Assembly: GCA_900472575.1 (NCBI GenBank)
Contig: UCIV01000007.1
Coordinates: 105,508-169,507 of the forward strand
Length of the DNA stretch: 64,000 nucleotides
Source: Hyphomicrobiales bacterium
Lineage (GTDB): Bacteria > Pseudomonadota > Alphaproteobacteria > Rhizobiales > Rhizobiaceae
Reading direction: 5' to 3'
Shown: piece by piece, positions 1 through 9,041 of the stretch
Layout: every line of letters begins with the position of its first letter
How positions within the stretch are numbered: the stretch's first letter is position 1
Made by a program: the position numbers and the translations under genes
The notes under the pieces: model-generated
The model's database searches: none
Seen by the model: only the letters and a program-made list of their open reading frames with translations
What the model was told of the DNA's origin: nothing

Positions 1-142
1 CAGGAACTGGGCCGCCGTTTCCACGCGTCGGTAGTAATCCAGACTGAAAGCCAATTGCGCCCGTCAAACCGACAACAAGTGCGAACGGAAGAGCGATTGA
101 CGAAAAGGCATTACGAAGAAGAGCGGCATTGAAAAACGTCAT
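1..142 (-). CDS. nirV: NirV-like protein, N-terminal fragment
   Basis: Only the first 47 codons are in the window; the gene runs off the left edge. The ATG at 142 (minus strand) follows a strong GGAGG ribosome site five bases upstream. The visible peptide starts MTFFNAALLRNAF and has a hydrophobic stretch at about residues 12-32, which suggests an export signal or membrane anchor. In many nirK-type denitrifiers the gene directly after nirK is nirV, a member of the formylglycine-generating-enzyme/sulfatase-modifying family of uncertain role in nitrite reduction. The assignment rests on position and on the look of the N-terminus, since the conserved domain lies outside the window. Confidence 0.6.
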   Translation of the reverse strand, partial: MTFFNAALLRNAFSSIALPFALVVGLTGAIGFQSGLLPTRGNGGPVP

Positions 143-188
143 AGGATCCTCCGATCCCTCCGGCCTCCTCTGACCGGCACGGAGATGC

Positions 189-216
189 GGCTCGGCACTC
201 GATCCGAGGCCGAGCC
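189..216. terminator. Hairpin between nirK and nirV
   Basis: GGCTCGGC (189-196) and GCCGAGCC (209-216) form a perfect 8-bp stem with a 12-base loop just past the nirK stop codon. No U-tract follows on the minus strand. It may be an mRNA 3'-end stabiliser or partial attenuator that lowers nirV relative to nirK, rather than a strong terminator. Confidence 0.35.
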
Positions 217-224
217 AAACATCG

Positions 225-1364
225 TCAACCCGAGGTCGGCGAGACCACGGCTGTCATAAGGTCATCGTTCCAGTCGCCCGTCACCTTGAAGTGGCCGGCC
301 GCGCCAAGTTCGAACGCCTCGATCAGATTGTGGTTTACATATGCATAGATACCAGGCTGCTGGAACGTGTAGTAAGCCGCACCGGCAGCGCCTCCAGGAA
401 TGAACCATGTTTCCTGATCGAGTTCTGGCGGATTGGCGAACTTGCCGGTAGCCCAGACATAGTCGCCATGGCCCCCGATGAGATGCGGACGCGTATCTCT
501 GTTGGCTTGCGAATGCAGGATCAGGACGCGGTCGCCAACCTTTGCCTGCAAGGCGTTCTCACCCGTCAAAGCGCCGACCGCCCCGTTAAACACGACGTGT
601 GTCGGGGTTAGTGTCTTCATCGCTTCCAGGACATCCGGATAGGCTTCACCAGCACTTTCGTACTTCTTGAACTGGCCGTTCTCATCCTTCGGAACATAAA
701 AGTCCTGCTCGCCGACATAGTACACCTTGTCGTAAACGAGGTCGTGGCCCTTGTGGTCCTTGAGTCCGCCACGCGGCAAAACCATGATCGCGCCATTCAT
801 GCCCGAAGTGACATGCCATGGCACCATGCCGGCGGGGGCACAGTGGTAGACAAAGACACCCGCCTTGGTGGCCTTGAAGCGCAGCACCGCCGTCTCACCG
901 GGATTGACCACCGTCAGCGCCCCGCCACCCAGCGCACCCGTCGCCGAATGGAAATCTATATTGTGCTGCAGCTCATTGGTATCGGGGTTGACGAGCGTCA
1001 GTTCGACGTAGTCGTCCTGGTGAACGACCATCATCGGCCCCGGAACAGATCCATCGAATGTCATCGCATGGACTTCCGTCCCTTTGTCATCGACGATAAT
1101 CTTCTTTTCCTGGATGGTCATCTTGAACTCGATAACCTTTGGCGCGCCCTCAGCCTTCTGGGTGTGGGCATGTACGAATGGCGGCCTGACCAAGTCAACC
1201 TTGACGCGCTTCAGCGTCGCGATGATTGCTGCTGTTGCAGCGGGATTTGTCTTGATATCTCCACCTTCGGCATGTGCAACAGAGGTGACGACCGGCGCCA
1301 ATGCTCCCGCGACAGCTGCGCCGGCCAGCATGCTCCGGCGGGTCAACCGAAACTGTTCACTCAT
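225..1364 (-). CDS. nirK: Copper-containing nitrite reductase NirK
   Basis: Reduces nitrite to nitric oxide in the periplasm, the defining step of denitrification. The 379-aa protein begins with a Tat-type signal ([11 protein letters not shown], residues 7-17). Cupredoxin copper ligands are visible: H134, C175, H184 and M189 for the type 1 site, and H139 and H174 for the type 2 site, with a further His in the C-terminal domain. Length matches class I NirK. The frame stays open 52 codons further upstream, but the ATG at 1364 is chosen because it has a GGGAGAG ribosome site and starts the signal peptide. nirV follows on the same strand. A weak TTG-N8-CAA box lies 80 bases upstream. Confidence 0.97.
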   Translation of the reverse strand: MSEQFRLTRRSMLAGAAVAGALAPVVTSVAHAEGGDIKTNPAATAAIIATLKRVKVDLVRPPFVHAHTQKAEGAPKVIEFKMTIQEKKIIVDDKGTEVHAMTFDGSVPGPMMVVHQDDYVELTLVNPDTNELQHNIDFHSATGALGGGALTVVNPGETAVLRFKATKAGVFVYHCAPAGMVPWHVTSGMNGAIMVLPRGGLKDHKGHDLVYDKVYYVGEQDFYVPKDENGQFKKYESAGEAYPDVLEAMKTLTPTHVVFNGAVGALTGENALQAKVGDRVLILHSQANRDTRPHLIGGHGDYVWATGKFANPPELDQETWFIPGGAAGAAYYTFQQPGIYAYVNHNLIEAFELGAAGHFKVTGDWNDDLMTAVVSPTSG

Positions 1365-1443
1365 GAAAGTCTCTCCCTTTTTCAAGAAGCGGACCAATGT
1401 CTGTTCCGCAGCTTCGAAGTTAGATCGACTTGAATGCGCGTTA

Positions 1444-1457
1444 TTGTTCCAACACAA
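1444..1457. promoter_or_regulatory. Weak NnrR-like box upstream of nirK
   Basis: TTGTTCCAACACAA fits TTG-N8-CAA but its arms (TTGTT/CACAA) are less symmetric than those of the other dyads in the island. It lies 80 bases before the nirK start codon, a reasonable distance for an activator site. nirK is a standard NnrR target in rhizobia. Assignment is tentative. Confidence 0.4.
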
Positions 1458-1726
1458 ATAAAAACGAGAGTTATCGCGTATAGGTAGATTACGCGAAGAG
1501 ACACTCGTCCACTTGATCAATGCTGATTTTTAGGGAACACTGAAGTACCGGGCGAAGAAAGTTTTGCTCATCGAGCCCTGGGGCAGTGGCCGATCCGAAC
1601 CATGATTGGACTTGGTTTCAGTACATTGGCAATATCGTCTTGAATGTTGTGCGTCGCCCGCGGCACAATTTTCGTTTGTCTTCTTTTTAATCTTTACGCA
1701 TATTTTTTTGGCGAACTGCGGCTTAT

Positions 1727-1740
1727 TTGACTTTTATCAA
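1727..1740. promoter_or_regulatory. FNR/FixK-type box upstream of nap
   Basis: TTGACTTTTATCAA matches the anaerobox pattern TTGAY-N4-RTCAA recognised by FNR, FixK and FnrN proteins. Its right edge is 84 bases before the napE ATG. The arm sequence (TTGAC/ATCAA) differs from the TTGCG-type arms of the nor and hemN dyads, so nap is probably under oxygen control rather than NO control. Confidence 0.65.
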
Positions 1741-1823
1741 GGTGAACGACTATCGGATTTGGTTATAATTAAGGCATTTGGTGCATATTTGCATTTCAGA
1801 TCTTGCCAGAACCGGAAGCGAAT

Positions 1824-2039
1824 ATGGTTGAGCCGACCGCAACTCTCGAACAGACATCGTTCCGTCAAAAGCGGCGTCGCGAGCTGCTGACTTTTGTTGT
1901 TCTCGCGTTTGGCATCTGGCCCATAGTCGCGGTCGGCACTGTTGCCACCTATGGCTTCGCAGTTTGGGCCTACCAGATCGTCTATGGCCCCCCTGGCCCG
2001 CACGACATAACCCCGGCACGGCCAAATTCGGCGGAGTGA
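1824..2039 (+). CDS. napE: NapE, small membrane subunit of periplasmic nitrate reductase system
   Basis: A 71-aa protein with one long hydrophobic segment (about residues 24-48) after a basic stretch (RQKRRREL), as in NapE proteins. Its exact function is not established; it is found only with nap operons. The ATG at 1824 is preceded by GGAAG at a spacing of five bases; a TTG seven codons upstream is possible but less likely. It heads the napEFDABC operon, and the napF start lies five bases after its stop codon. Confidence 0.88.
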   Translation: MVEPTATLEQTSFRQKRRRELLTFVVLAFGIWPIVAVGTVATYGFAVWAYQIVYGPPGPHDITPARPNSAE

Positions 2040-2044
2040 GTGAC

Positions 2045-2545
2045 ATGGGGCAGATGGCCAGCACGCGTCGCGCATTCTTGACCGGCAGCGTTTTGCGCGA
2101 AAACAGCAGTTATTACCCGCCCGGCGTTACAGATGAATCCGTAGGCAACTGTACGGGCTGCAGTAACTGCGTTGATGCCTGTCCGACAAAAATAATCAGC
2201 CTGCGTGATCGTATTCCCACCGTCGATTTTCAAGTCGGCGAATGTACGTTCTGCGGTGAATGTTCCGCGCGATGTCCTGAGCGGGTTTTCCCGCCTGAAC
2301 CCGCCACATCATTCGCGCATCATGCCGTCATTGCAGATAGCTGTCTCGCGTTGAACTTCGTTGATTGCCAGGCGTGTCGCGATGCCTGTCCGACGACGGC
2401 AATCCGGTTCAAACCCCGGCTGGGCGGGCCTTTCGTGCCGGTGCTCGATACCGATCCTTGTACCGGTTGCGGTGCCTGCATTTCGGTCTGTCCCACCCAG
2501 TCCATCACCATGACGGCAAACAGGATGGAGGTGGCGCATGCGTGA
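2045..2545 (+). CDS. napF: NapF, ferredoxin-type iron-sulfur protein
   Basis: A 166-aa cytoplasmic protein with four cysteine groups suited to [4Fe-4S] clusters: C36-C46, C67-C77, C100-C115 and C129-C139. NapF is known to interact with the NapA precursor and help its maturation before Tat export. The RRAFLTG near the N-terminus resembles a twin-arginine motif, but known NapF is cytoplasmic. The start at 2045 is chosen over an upstream in-frame start inside napE because it has a GGAGTGAGTG ribosome region. Its end overlaps napD by eight bases. Confidence 0.94.
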   Translation: MGQMASTRRAFLTGSVLRENSSYYPPGVTDESVGNCTGCSNCVDACPTKIISLRDRIPTVDFQVGECTFCGECSARCPERVFPPEPATSFAHHAVIADSCLALNFVDCQACRDACPTTAIRFKPRLGGPFVPVLDTDPCTGCGACISVCPTQSITMTANRMEVAHA

Positions 2546-2819
2546 ACCACAGCACCATATATCGAGCGCCGTGGTCGTCGTGCGGCCCGAAGCGGTCGAG
2601 CGTATGACTGCCGCCCTCACCGATATCGAAGGCGTCGAGGTGCATGCCACCGGTGGCGGCAAGATCGTCATCGTCATCGAAGGCCCGAGTTCCGGCTTTC
2701 TCGGTGAAACATTGATCGGAATTTCGGCGATGGATGACGTCATCGCCGCACACATGGTCTTCGAACAGACAATTACAGAAAAGGAGATGTCGGATGACGG
2801 CAGAACTCACGCGGCGTGA
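2538..2819 (+). CDS. napD: NapD, NapA-specific maturation chaperone
   Basis: A 93-aa protein of the NapD family, which binds the twin-arginine signal of NapA and holds it until the cofactor is loaded. The ferredoxin-like fold is reflected in the alternation of beta strands ([22 protein letters not shown]) and helices. It starts inside the end of napF and ends 26 bases inside napA, so translation is probably coupled. Position between napF and napA is the standard one. Confidence 0.93.
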   Translation: MREPQHHISSAVVVVRPEAVERMTAALTDIEGVEVHATGGGKIVIVIEGPSSGFLGETLIGISAMDDVIAAHMVFEQTITEKEMSDDGRTHAA

Positions 2820-5298
2820 CGTGCTGAAAGCGCAAGCTGCTGCCATCGCAGCATCGACAGCCGGCATCGCCATGCCGGCAGCCGCCCAATCCGTCCCCGG
2901 TGGCGTTGCGGCACTGGAAATCAAGTGGTCCAAAGCCCCCTGTCGCTTCTGCGGCACCGGTTGCGGTGTCATGGTCGGTGTTAAGGAAAACCACGTGGTT
3001 GCCACCCATGGCGACATGGAGGCCGAGGTCAATCGCGGCCTCAACTGCGTCAAGGGCTACTTCCTGTCGAAAATCATGTACGGCAAGGACCGGCTGACGA
3101 CACCGCTCCTACGCAAACGCAACGGCGTCTTTGACAAGGAAGGCGAATTCGAACCCGTCACCTGGGAAGAAGCCTTCGACATCATGGCCGAGAAGGCCAA
3201 GAAGACCCTGAAGGAAAAGGGTCCGACAGCGCTCGGAATGTTCGGCTCCGGCCAATGGACGATTTTCGAAGGGTATGCCGCGACAAAACTGATGCGCGCT
3301 GGCTTCCGATCGAACAACCTCGACCCCAACGCCCGCCACTGCATGGCGTCGGCAGCTTATGGCTTCATGCGCACCTTCGGCATGGACGAGCCGATGGGCT
3401 GTTATGACGACTTCGAACATGCCGACGCCTTCGTGCTGTGGGGCTCGAACATGGCTGAGATGCATCCCATCCTGTGGACGCGTCTTGCCGACCGTCGCCT
3501 GGGCCACGAGCATGTAAAGGTCTCTGTTCTGTCGACCTTCACCCATCGCAGCATGGACCTTGCCGACATTCCGCTGGTCTTCAAACCCGGGACGGATCTG
3601 GCGATCCTCAACTACATCGCCAACCACATCATCCAGACCGGTCGCGTCAACCAGGAATTCATCGACAAGAACACCAAGTTCATGCAGGCGACGACCGACA
3701 TCGGTTATGGCCTGCGCGCCGAACACCCGCTGGAAGTCAAGGCGACCGGTGCGGCCAAGGCGGCCGAGATGACGCCGATCGATTTCGAAGCCTTCAAGAA
3801 GCACGTTTCCGAATACACGCTCGACAAGGTAGCCGAGCTTGCAGGTGTCGACAAAGCCTTTCTTGAACAGCTGGCCGAGCTTTATGCCGACCCCAAGATC
3901 AAGGTCATGTCGCTCTGGACTATGGGCTTCAACCAGCACGTCCGCGGCGTCTGGGCCAACCAGATGGTCTACAACATCCATCTCTTGACCGGTAAAATCT
4001 CCGAGCCGGGCAACAGCCCCTTCTCGCTGACCGGCCAGCCTTCGGCCTGCGGCACCGCCCGCGAGGTCGGCACATTTGCCCACCGCCTGCCGGCCGACAT
4101 GACTGTGACTAATCCGGAGCACCGCAAACACGCAGAGGAACTCTGGAAGATCCCGCACGGCATCATCCCGGAAAAGCCCGGCTACCATGCCGTCCAGCAG
4201 GACCGCATGCTGCATGATGGTAAGCTGAACTTCTACTGGGTTCAGGTGAACAACAACATGCAGGCCGCTGCCAACAACAGCAACGAGGCCTATCTCGGCT
4301 ATCGCAACCCGGACAATTTCATCGTTGTTTCGGATGCCTACCCGACGGTAACGGCCCTAAGTGCCGATCTTATCCTGCCCGCTGCGATGTGGGTGGAGAA
4401 GGAAGGTGCTTACGGCAATGCCGAACGCCGCACCCATGTATGGCACCAGTTGGTAAACGCGCCGGGCGAAGCCCGCTCCGACCTCTGGCAGTTGGTTGAG
4501 TTCTCCAAGCGCTTCACCACCGAGGAAGTCTGGCCGCAGGACATTCTCGACCAGAACCCGGACTATAAAGGCAAGACCCTCTACCAAGTCCTTTTCCAGA
4601 ATGGTCAGGTCGACCGGTTCCCGGTCACCGAAATCTCGCCAGACTACGAAAACCGCGAGGCCAAGGCTTTTGGCTTTTACATCCAGAAAGGCATATTCGA
4701 GGAATATGCGAGCTTCGGACGTGGCCATGGCCACGACTTGGGTCCATACGACCTCTATCATGAAGTTCGCGGTCTGCGCTGGCCGGTGGTCGACGGCAAG
4801 GAAACCAAATGGCGTTACCGTGAAGGTTATGATCCCTACGTGAAAGCAGGCGAAGGCGTCAAATTTTACGGTCAGAAGGACGGTCGCGCCGTCATCCTCG
4901 CCGCCCCTTACGAGCCGCCGGCGGAATCACCGGATGACGAGTTCGGCTTCTGGCTGGTCACCGGCCGTGTTCTCGAACACTGGCATTCCGGCTCTATGAC
5001 CATGCGCGTTCCCGAACTCTACAGAGCGTTCCCAGGTGCCCGCTGCTTCATGAACGGCGACGACGCGCGCCGGCTCGGCATCAACCAGGGCGGACAGGTG
5101 AAAATCCAGTCGCGCCGCGGCGAGATCATCAGCCGGGTGGATATCCGCGGCCGTAACCGCATGCCGCATGGCGTGATCTTCGTGCCTTGGTTCGACGCCA
5201 GCCAGTTGATCAACAAGGTCACGCTCGATGCCACCGACCCCATTTCCAAACAGACGGATTTCAAAAAATGCGCAGTCAAGATCCTTCCCGTCGCCTGA
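2794..5298 (+). CDS. napA: NapA, catalytic subunit of periplasmic nitrate reductase
   Basis: Reduces nitrate to nitrite in the periplasm with a bis-MGD molybdenum cofactor. The 834-aa protein has a twin-arginine signal ([12 protein letters not shown]), a [4Fe-4S] motif beginning at C50 (CRFCGTGC, fourth Cys near 85) and the expected Mo-ligand Cys at 183 (NARHCMAS). The C-terminal region ([20 protein letters not shown]) is the cofactor-binding domain typical of NapA. An AAGGAG site lies seven bases before the ATG at 2794; the open frame extends 20 codons upstream into napD. Its end overlaps napB by 31 bases. Complete and apparently functional. Confidence 0.98.
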   Translation: MTAELTRRDVLKAQAAAIAASTAGIAMPAAAQSVPGGVAALEIKWSKAPCRFCGTGCGVMVGVKENHVVATHGDMEAEVNRGLNCVKGYFLSKIMYGKDRLTTPLLRKRNGVFDKEGEFEPVTWEEAFDIMAEKAKKTLKEKGPTALGMFGSGQWTIFEGYAATKLMRAGFRSNNLDPNARHCMASAAYGFMRTFGMDEPMGCYDDFEHADAFVLWGSNMAEMHPILWTRLADRRLGHEHVKVSVLSTFTHRSMDLADIPLVFKPGTDLAILNYIANHIIQTGRVNQEFIDKNTKFMQATTDIGYGLRAEHPLEVKATGAAKAAEMTPIDFEAFKKHVSEYTLDKVAELAGVDKAFLEQLAELYADPKIKVMSLWTMGFNQHVRGVWANQMVYNIHLLTGKISEPGNSPFSLTGQPSACGTAREVGTFAHRLPADMTVTNPEHRKHAEELWKIPHGIIPEKPGYHAVQQDRMLHDGKLNFYWVQVNNNMQAAANNSNEAYLGYRNPDNFIVVSDAYPTVTALSADLILPAAMWVEKEGAYGNAERRTHVWHQLVNAPGEARSDLWQLVEFSKRFTTEEVWPQDILDQNPDYKGKTLYQVLFQNGQVDRFPVTEISPDYENREAKAFGFYIQKGIFEEYASFGRGHGHDLGPYDLYHEVRGLRWPVVDGKETKWRYREGYDPYVKAGEGVKFYGQKDGRAVILAAPYEPPAESPDDEFGFWLVTGRVLEHWHSGSMTMRVPELYRAFPGARCFMNGDDARRLGINQGGQVKIQSRRGEIISRVDIRGRNRMPHGVIFVPWFDASQLINKVTLDATDPISKQTDFKKCAVKILPVA

Positions 5299-5759
5299 GT
5301 CGGCGTCTCTGGACGCTTTTCGCGCTTGCTCTGTGTCTGGTCACCGGCACGGTCGCTCTCGCACAGACCGTGCCGCAACTATCGGGCCGTTCAAGCCCGA
5401 TGCAAAACACCGGAGCGGATCCGCTGCCGAGATGGATCGTCGACGACATCCAGAAGATGCGCAACTATCCCGATCAGCCGCCGGTCATCCCGCATTCGAT
5501 CGAGGGATACCAGCTGTCGGTCAACACCAACCGCTGCATGTCCTGTCACCGACGTGAACTGACAGAAGGTTCCGGTGCGCCGATGATCAGCGTTACCCAT
5601 TATATGAACCGTGAGGGCCAGATGCTGGCCGACGTTTCGCCGCGCCGTTATTTCTGCACTGCGTGCCACGTCCCGCAGGCAGATACGCGGCCCCTTGTCG
5701 ACAACACGTTCAAGGATATGAGCGAACTCGGCTTCAAACCGGCGGGATCTGGACAATGA
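5268..5759 (+). CDS. napB: NapB, diheme cytochrome c subunit
   Basis: The electron-transfer subunit of periplasmic nitrate reductase. The 163-aa precursor has a basic, hydrophobic signal peptide (residues about 8-32, ending ALAQ) and two c-type heme motifs, CMSCH at 90-94 and CTACH at 130-134, as expected. The ATG at 5268 lies inside napA. The stop codon overlaps the napC start in an ATGA arrangement. Confidence 0.96.
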   Translation: MRSQDPSRRLSRRLWTLFALALCLVTGTVALAQTVPQLSGRSSPMQNTGADPLPRWIVDDIQKMRNYPDQPPVIPHSIEGYQLSVNTNRCMSCHRRELTEGSGAPMISVTHYMNREGQMLADVSPRRYFCTACHVPQADTRPLVDNTFKDMSELGFKPAGSGQ

Positions 5760-6460
5760 TCGGCATGATCAAAGCAGTGATCCTTTGGGCCTGGCGTATT
5801 CTCGCCACGCCCGCTGGAACCTTGGGCCTGGGCTTCCTCACGCTCGGCGGTTTTGTTGGAGGGGTGATTTTCTGGGGCGCGTTCAACACGGCACTGGAAG
5901 TGACCAATACTGAAAAATTCTGCACCGGTTGTCACGAAATGAAGACCAACGTCTACGAGGAATTGACGCAAACGGTGCATTTCTCCAACCGTTCGGGTGT
6001 TCGGGCATCTTGTCCGGATTGCCACGTCCCGCATCAATGGACTGACAAGATCGCCCGCAAGATGCAGGCTTCGAAAGAAGTCTGGGGCAAGATCTTCGGT
6101 ACGATCAGCACGCGCGAGAAGTTTCTCGACAAGCGGCTTGAGCTTGCCCAGCACGAATGGGCGCGTCTGAAGGCCAATGACAGCCTGGAATGCCGGAACT
6201 GCCACTCGTCGATTGCTATGGATTTGACCAAGCAAACGAAACGCGCTGCTGACATTCACACACGTTATCTCCTCTCGGGCAAAGCGACCTGTATCGACTG
6301 CCACAAGGGAATTGCGCATGAACTTCCCAACATGGATGGTGTCGATCCTGGCTGGAAAGTTCCGGCCGAGCTGATGGGTAAAGCCGCCTCGCACGGTCTT
6401 CAGGACACCGATCAGCTGGCAGCCTATCTGGCCGCCCGGGAAGGTAACAGCATCGACTGA
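5756..6460 (+). CDS. napC: NapC, membrane-anchored tetraheme quinol dehydrogenase
   Basis: Passes electrons from the quinol pool to NapB. The 234-aa protein has an N-terminal membrane anchor (about residues 20-42) and four heme motifs: CTGCH 56-60, CPDCH 86-90, CRNCH 146-150 and CIDCH 179-183. It belongs to the NapC/NirT family. The ATG overlaps the napB stop. A strong hairpin follows, closing the operon. Confidence 0.97.
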   Translation: MIGMIKAVILWAWRILATPAGTLGLGFLTLGGFVGGVIFWGAFNTALEVTNTEKFCTGCHEMKTNVYEELTQTVHFSNRSGVRASCPDCHVPHQWTDKIARKMQASKEVWGKIFGTISTREKFLDKRLELAQHEWARLKANDSLECRNCHSSIAMDLTKQTKRAADIHTRYLLSGKATCIDCHKGIAHELPNMDGVDPGWKVPAELMGKAASHGLQDTDQLAAYLAAREGNSID

Positions 6461-6470
6461 TCGCCGCGAT

Positions 6471-6499
6471 ATAATCAGCCCCGAAACGGGGCTGATTAT
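6471..6499. terminator. Bidirectional terminator after napC
   Basis: ATAATCAGCCCCG and CGGGGCTGATTAT pair around an AAA loop, giving a 13-bp perfect stem 11 bases after napC. The AT-rich outer arms give a U-rich end on either strand. It can serve napC from the left and the minus-strand DUF2249 gene from the right. Confidence 0.75.
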
Positions 6500-6554
6500 A
6501 CTGTTTAGTGGCGATGACAAGCGATACGATCAGGATGGAAACAGGTCCAGTCCG

Positions 6555-7064
6555 CTATCCGACCCGGATAAGCATTCGATAGACGTTGCCTGAACCATCC
6601 GAAGCACCGACCCAGCGGTGCCCCCTGTTTTCGAGCTCGGTCGCCAGGAATGCTGGCTCGCGTTCAAAAAGCACAAACAAGACTTCGCCCGGCTCCATCA
6701 ACGAAAGTCGCGACAGCACTTTTTCCATCGGGACTGGTGGTTGCGCACCGACGAGGTCGAGCTGCCATAACGGCTCCGGCCAATCCGAAGCGTCCTCGGC
6801 GCCGCTCGATACGACGACATGAGCCGCCTGTTTTGCAATCGGCGAAAAGATAATCTCCCAATCGCCGGTATCGAGCTCAAGGGTTTCGCTTGAAAAACCC
6901 TGTCTGCTCATCAGCGGCAGAAGCGGGGTCGGCTTGAATGTGGAGAGAAGCCGGAGCCCCTCTCCTGGCGCTAATGACCGAACAGCCGCCATGATGTCCT
7001 GAAAAGGCTCCCCGCCTTCGCGCAGAATAGGGCGGACATCGAGTTCCTTGTAAACCTGCGACAT
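6555..7064 (-). CDS. Two-domain DUF2249 protein
   Basis: A 169-aa cytoplasmic protein with two TusA/SirA-like DUF2249 units. The first (about residues 5-75) begins KELDVRPILREGGEPF and contains the LAPGEGLRLLSTFKPTPL signature; the second (about 95-167) has LWQLDLVGAQPP and LMEPGEVLFVLFE. DUF2249 proteins often sit beside nitrite or nitric oxide reductase genes and hemerythrin-like proteins, but their role is not established. It is probably co-transcribed with the smaller DUF2249 gene upstream (70-base gap). The Cys of TusA that carries sulfur is not evident here. Confidence 0.85.
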   Translation of the reverse strand: MSQVYKELDVRPILREGGEPFQDIMAAVRSLAPGEGLRLLSTFKPTPLLPLMSRQGFSSETLELDTGDWEIIFSPIAKQAAHVVVSSGAEDASDWPEPLWQLDLVGAQPPVPMEKVLSRLSLMEPGEVLFVLFEREPAFLATELENRGHRWVGASDGSGNVYRMLIRVG

Positions 7065-7134
7065 GCGGATTCTCCTAATAAAGGAATGTGGGCCGCTGCA
7101 ATTAACCCGACAGTTTCAAAACAGCCGACTTATA

Positions 7135-7416
7135 TCAGTGATTGCCACCGCAGGAACAACCGCAACCATCATGCTTGAGCCGCTTGAGCTCAACCTTCCA
7201 AAGCTGCGGGCCGTGCTCGAGGTATTCCCACCCAAAAAGGCCGGCGAAGTTTGTATCGAGATGCATGCGCAAAGGGATCGGATCGTGATCTACTGTAATG
7301 TGCAGCACCTCACCAGGCTCAAGCGTTTCCAGCGTGCCAAAAATGCGCCGATGACGCTGAGCCCCCGGAATTTCGCGAACATCGATCGAGAGAACCTCAC
7401 CAAGCTTTGCAGTCAT
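7135..7416 (-). CDS. Single-domain DUF2249 protein with Cys-rich tail
   Basis: A 93-aa protein covering one DUF2249 domain (VLSIDVREIPGAQRH at 9-23, LEPGEVLHITVDHDPIPL around 33-50, LFGWEYLEHGPQLWKVEL around 60-77). The last residues are DGCGCSCGGNH, a cluster of three cysteines and a histidine that could bind a metal or a sulfur species. Function is unknown. It lies first in a two-gene minus-strand unit divergent from hemN, sharing the 204-base region that holds an NnrR-like dyad. Confidence 0.82.
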   Translation of the reverse strand: MTAKLGEVLSIDVREIPGAQRHRRIFGTLETLEPGEVLHITVDHDPIPLRMHLDTNFAGLFGWEYLEHGPQLWKVELKRLKHDGCGCSCGGNH

Positions 7417-7516
7417 CGTGTTTATCGTCCTTCATCTGCCCGCGAGATATGTCGGGCCTGGGGCGCGGCCTATGACCTTTCGCTAACACACGCAAAACGC
7501 CCCCTCGTTGTTTCGG

Positions 7517-7532
7517 CTCAAAGATCTTTGAG
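7517..7532. promoter_or_regulatory. 16-bp perfect palindrome between DUF2249 genes and hemN
   Basis: CTCAAAGATCTTTGAG is a perfect dyad 101 bases upstream of the DUF2249 gene and 88 bases upstream of hemN. It does not match the FNR or NnrR spacing, since the CAA/TTG arms are inverted relative to TTG-N8-CAA. It could bind another dimeric regulator. No further support is visible. Confidence 0.35.
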
Positions 7533-7554
7533 ATCCAGCCAATCCGTTCGCTGC

Positions 7555-7568
7555 TTGGCATTCGGCAA
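7555..7568. promoter_or_regulatory. NnrR-like CRP/FNR-family box before hemN
   Basis: TTGGCATTCGGCAA fits TTG-N8-CAA and is followed by AGAAGG, as at the norC box. Its right edge is 53 bases from the hemN ATG, about the spacing seen at the 14766 gene (53) and the 18663 gene (57). Confidence 0.6.
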
Positions 7569-7620
7569 AGAAGGATAGGTGTGCGACCTCTACTTTTGCT
7601 CCTGTCACAGGAGTTGAACG

Positions 7621-8973
7621 ATGAAGAGAAGCATTCTTGAGCGCTATGGCGACGCCCGGCTACCGCGCTACACCAGCTATCCGACCGCGCCGCGGTTTTC
7701 TGCGTCCATTGGTGCCGGAACCTATGGCGACTGGTTGTCCCAGATCGAGGGCGACGATCCTATCTCTCTTTATGTCCATATTCCGTTCTGTCGGTCGATG
7801 TGCTGGTACTGCGGCTGTCACACGACGATCACCCTGAAAGACCAGCCGATACTCGATTATCTCGATGTCCTGAAACGGGAGATAAGTCTGGTTGCTGACG
7901 CCATGCCGAGAAAGCCGGAAATAGCCACGATCCATTTCGGTGGCGGCACGCCGACGATCATGGAACCAAATGAATTTCTGGATCTCGACTTCCACCTGCG
8001 CAGCCGTTTCGCTTTTGTCGAGAAAACGGAACTGGCAGTAGAGATAGATCCCCGCACCCTGACCGATGAGATGATCTCTGCCCTCGGCAGGGCCGGTGTC
8101 ACGCGTGCGAGCCTGGGCGTACAGAGCTTCGATCCGAAAGTGCAAAAAGCGATCAACCGCATTCAGACCCCAAAGCAGACCCGCGCTGCAACTGAAGGCC
8201 TCCGCGCCGCCGGTGTCGGAAGTATCAATTTCGACCTCATCTACGGCTTGCCGCATCAAACCGTCGCTTCCGCAATCGAAACGGCAGAAACCGCCATATC
8301 CATGCGCCCCGACCGGTTTGCCGTTTTTGGCTATGCCCACGTCCCGACCTTCAAGAAACATCAGCGCCTTATCGATGAGGCAGCGCTCGCAGACGCAGCC
8401 GGACGCCATGCACAGGCCGAGGTGATTGCCGCGACCTTGCTCGATGCCGGATACAGGCAGATCGGGCTCGACCATTTTGCCCTTCCCGGCGACAGCCTGT
8501 CGATAGCCGCCAAAACCGGATCGCTACATCGGAATTTCCAGGGTTACACGACGGACGCCTGTGAGACCCTGATCGGCTTTGGCGCTTCTGCGATCGGCCG
8601 TTCAGCTCACGGCTACGTGCAAAACGAGGTCGCTATCGGCCGATATGCGCAGTCCGTCGCCACTGGCCAGCTTGCCACTGCCAAAGGCTATCGGCTGACC
8701 GCCGACGATCGGCTGAGAGCCGAGATCATCGAGCAGGTCATGTGCGATTTTTCGGTCGATCTTGCCGCGATATGCCGATCTCACGGTGTCTCGGCAGATA
8801 CGATCGTGAATGGGAATCCGCAGCTTCGACGCCTGCTCGCAGATGAAATCGTAACATTGGAGAATGGGGTTTTGCTCCTGCGCGGCGAGGAGCGTTTTCT
8901 GGTGAGGGCAGTTGCTGCGTGTTTCGACGCCTATCTTGCTCAGGCGGGCCGCACCCATTCCAAAGCGGCTTAA
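7621..8973 (+). CDS. hemN: Oxygen-independent coproporphyrinogen III oxidase HemN
   Basis: Radical-SAM enzyme that makes protoporphyrinogen IX without oxygen, supplying heme for the cytochromes of denitrification. The 450-aa protein has the CX3CX2C cluster motif at C57, C61 and C64 (PFCRSMCWYCGC), the SAM-binding FGGGTPT near residue 116, and the typical start RYGDARLPRYTSYPTAP. An AGGAG site precedes the ATG at 7621. A single-gene unit closed by a hairpin and headed by an NnrR-like dyad, so it is probably induced together with nor. Confidence 0.95.
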   Translation: MKRSILERYGDARLPRYTSYPTAPRFSASIGAGTYGDWLSQIEGDDPISLYVHIPFCRSMCWYCGCHTTITLKDQPILDYLDVLKREISLVADAMPRKPEIATIHFGGGTPTIMEPNEFLDLDFHLRSRFAFVEKTELAVEIDPRTLTDEMISALGRAGVTRASLGVQSFDPKVQKAINRIQTPKQTRAATEGLRAAGVGSINFDLIYGLPHQTVASAIETAETAISMRPDRFAVFGYAHVPTFKKHQRLIDEAALADAAGRHAQAEVIAATLLDAGYRQIGLDHFALPGDSLSIAAKTGSLHRNFQGYTTDACETLIGFGASAIGRSAHGYVQNEVAIGRYAQSVATGQLATAKGYRLTADDRLRAEIIEQVMCDFSVDLAAICRSHGVSADTIVNGNPQLRRLLADEIVTLENGVLLLRGEERFLVRAVAACFDAYLAQAGRTHSKAA

Positions 8974-8991
8974 ACGCTCATTGTAGAAGAT

Positions 8992-9020
8992 GGACCCGGC
9001 CTTCGGGTAAGGCCGGGTCC
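8992..9020. terminator. Bidirectional hairpin between hemN and norD
   Basis: GGACCCGGCCTT (8992-9003) pairs with AAGGCCGGGTCC (9009-9020) around a CGGGT loop, a 12-bp perfect stem. It lies between the convergent genes hemN and norD and can terminate both; no long T-run follows either arm. Confidence 0.7.
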
Positions 9021-9041
9021 TCGCTGGAGTCGGTTGGGGGA

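Larger units (their letters stand above)
1365..1823. promoter_or_regulatory. nirK-nap divergent control region
   Basis: This 459-base gap separates divergent nirK and napE. No convincing gene is seen in it. The napE-proximal half is strongly AT-rich, unlike the flanking genes. Two CRP/FNR-type dyads lie here and are listed separately: a weak NnrR-like one near nirK (1444-1457) and a good FNR/FixK-type one near napE (1727-1740). Confidence 0.7.

Noticed and set aside
3109..4215. 368-codon open frame antisense to napA
   Set aside because: It lies opposite a conserved, complete napA and has no ribosome site or domain; it is a by-product of GC-rich third positions.
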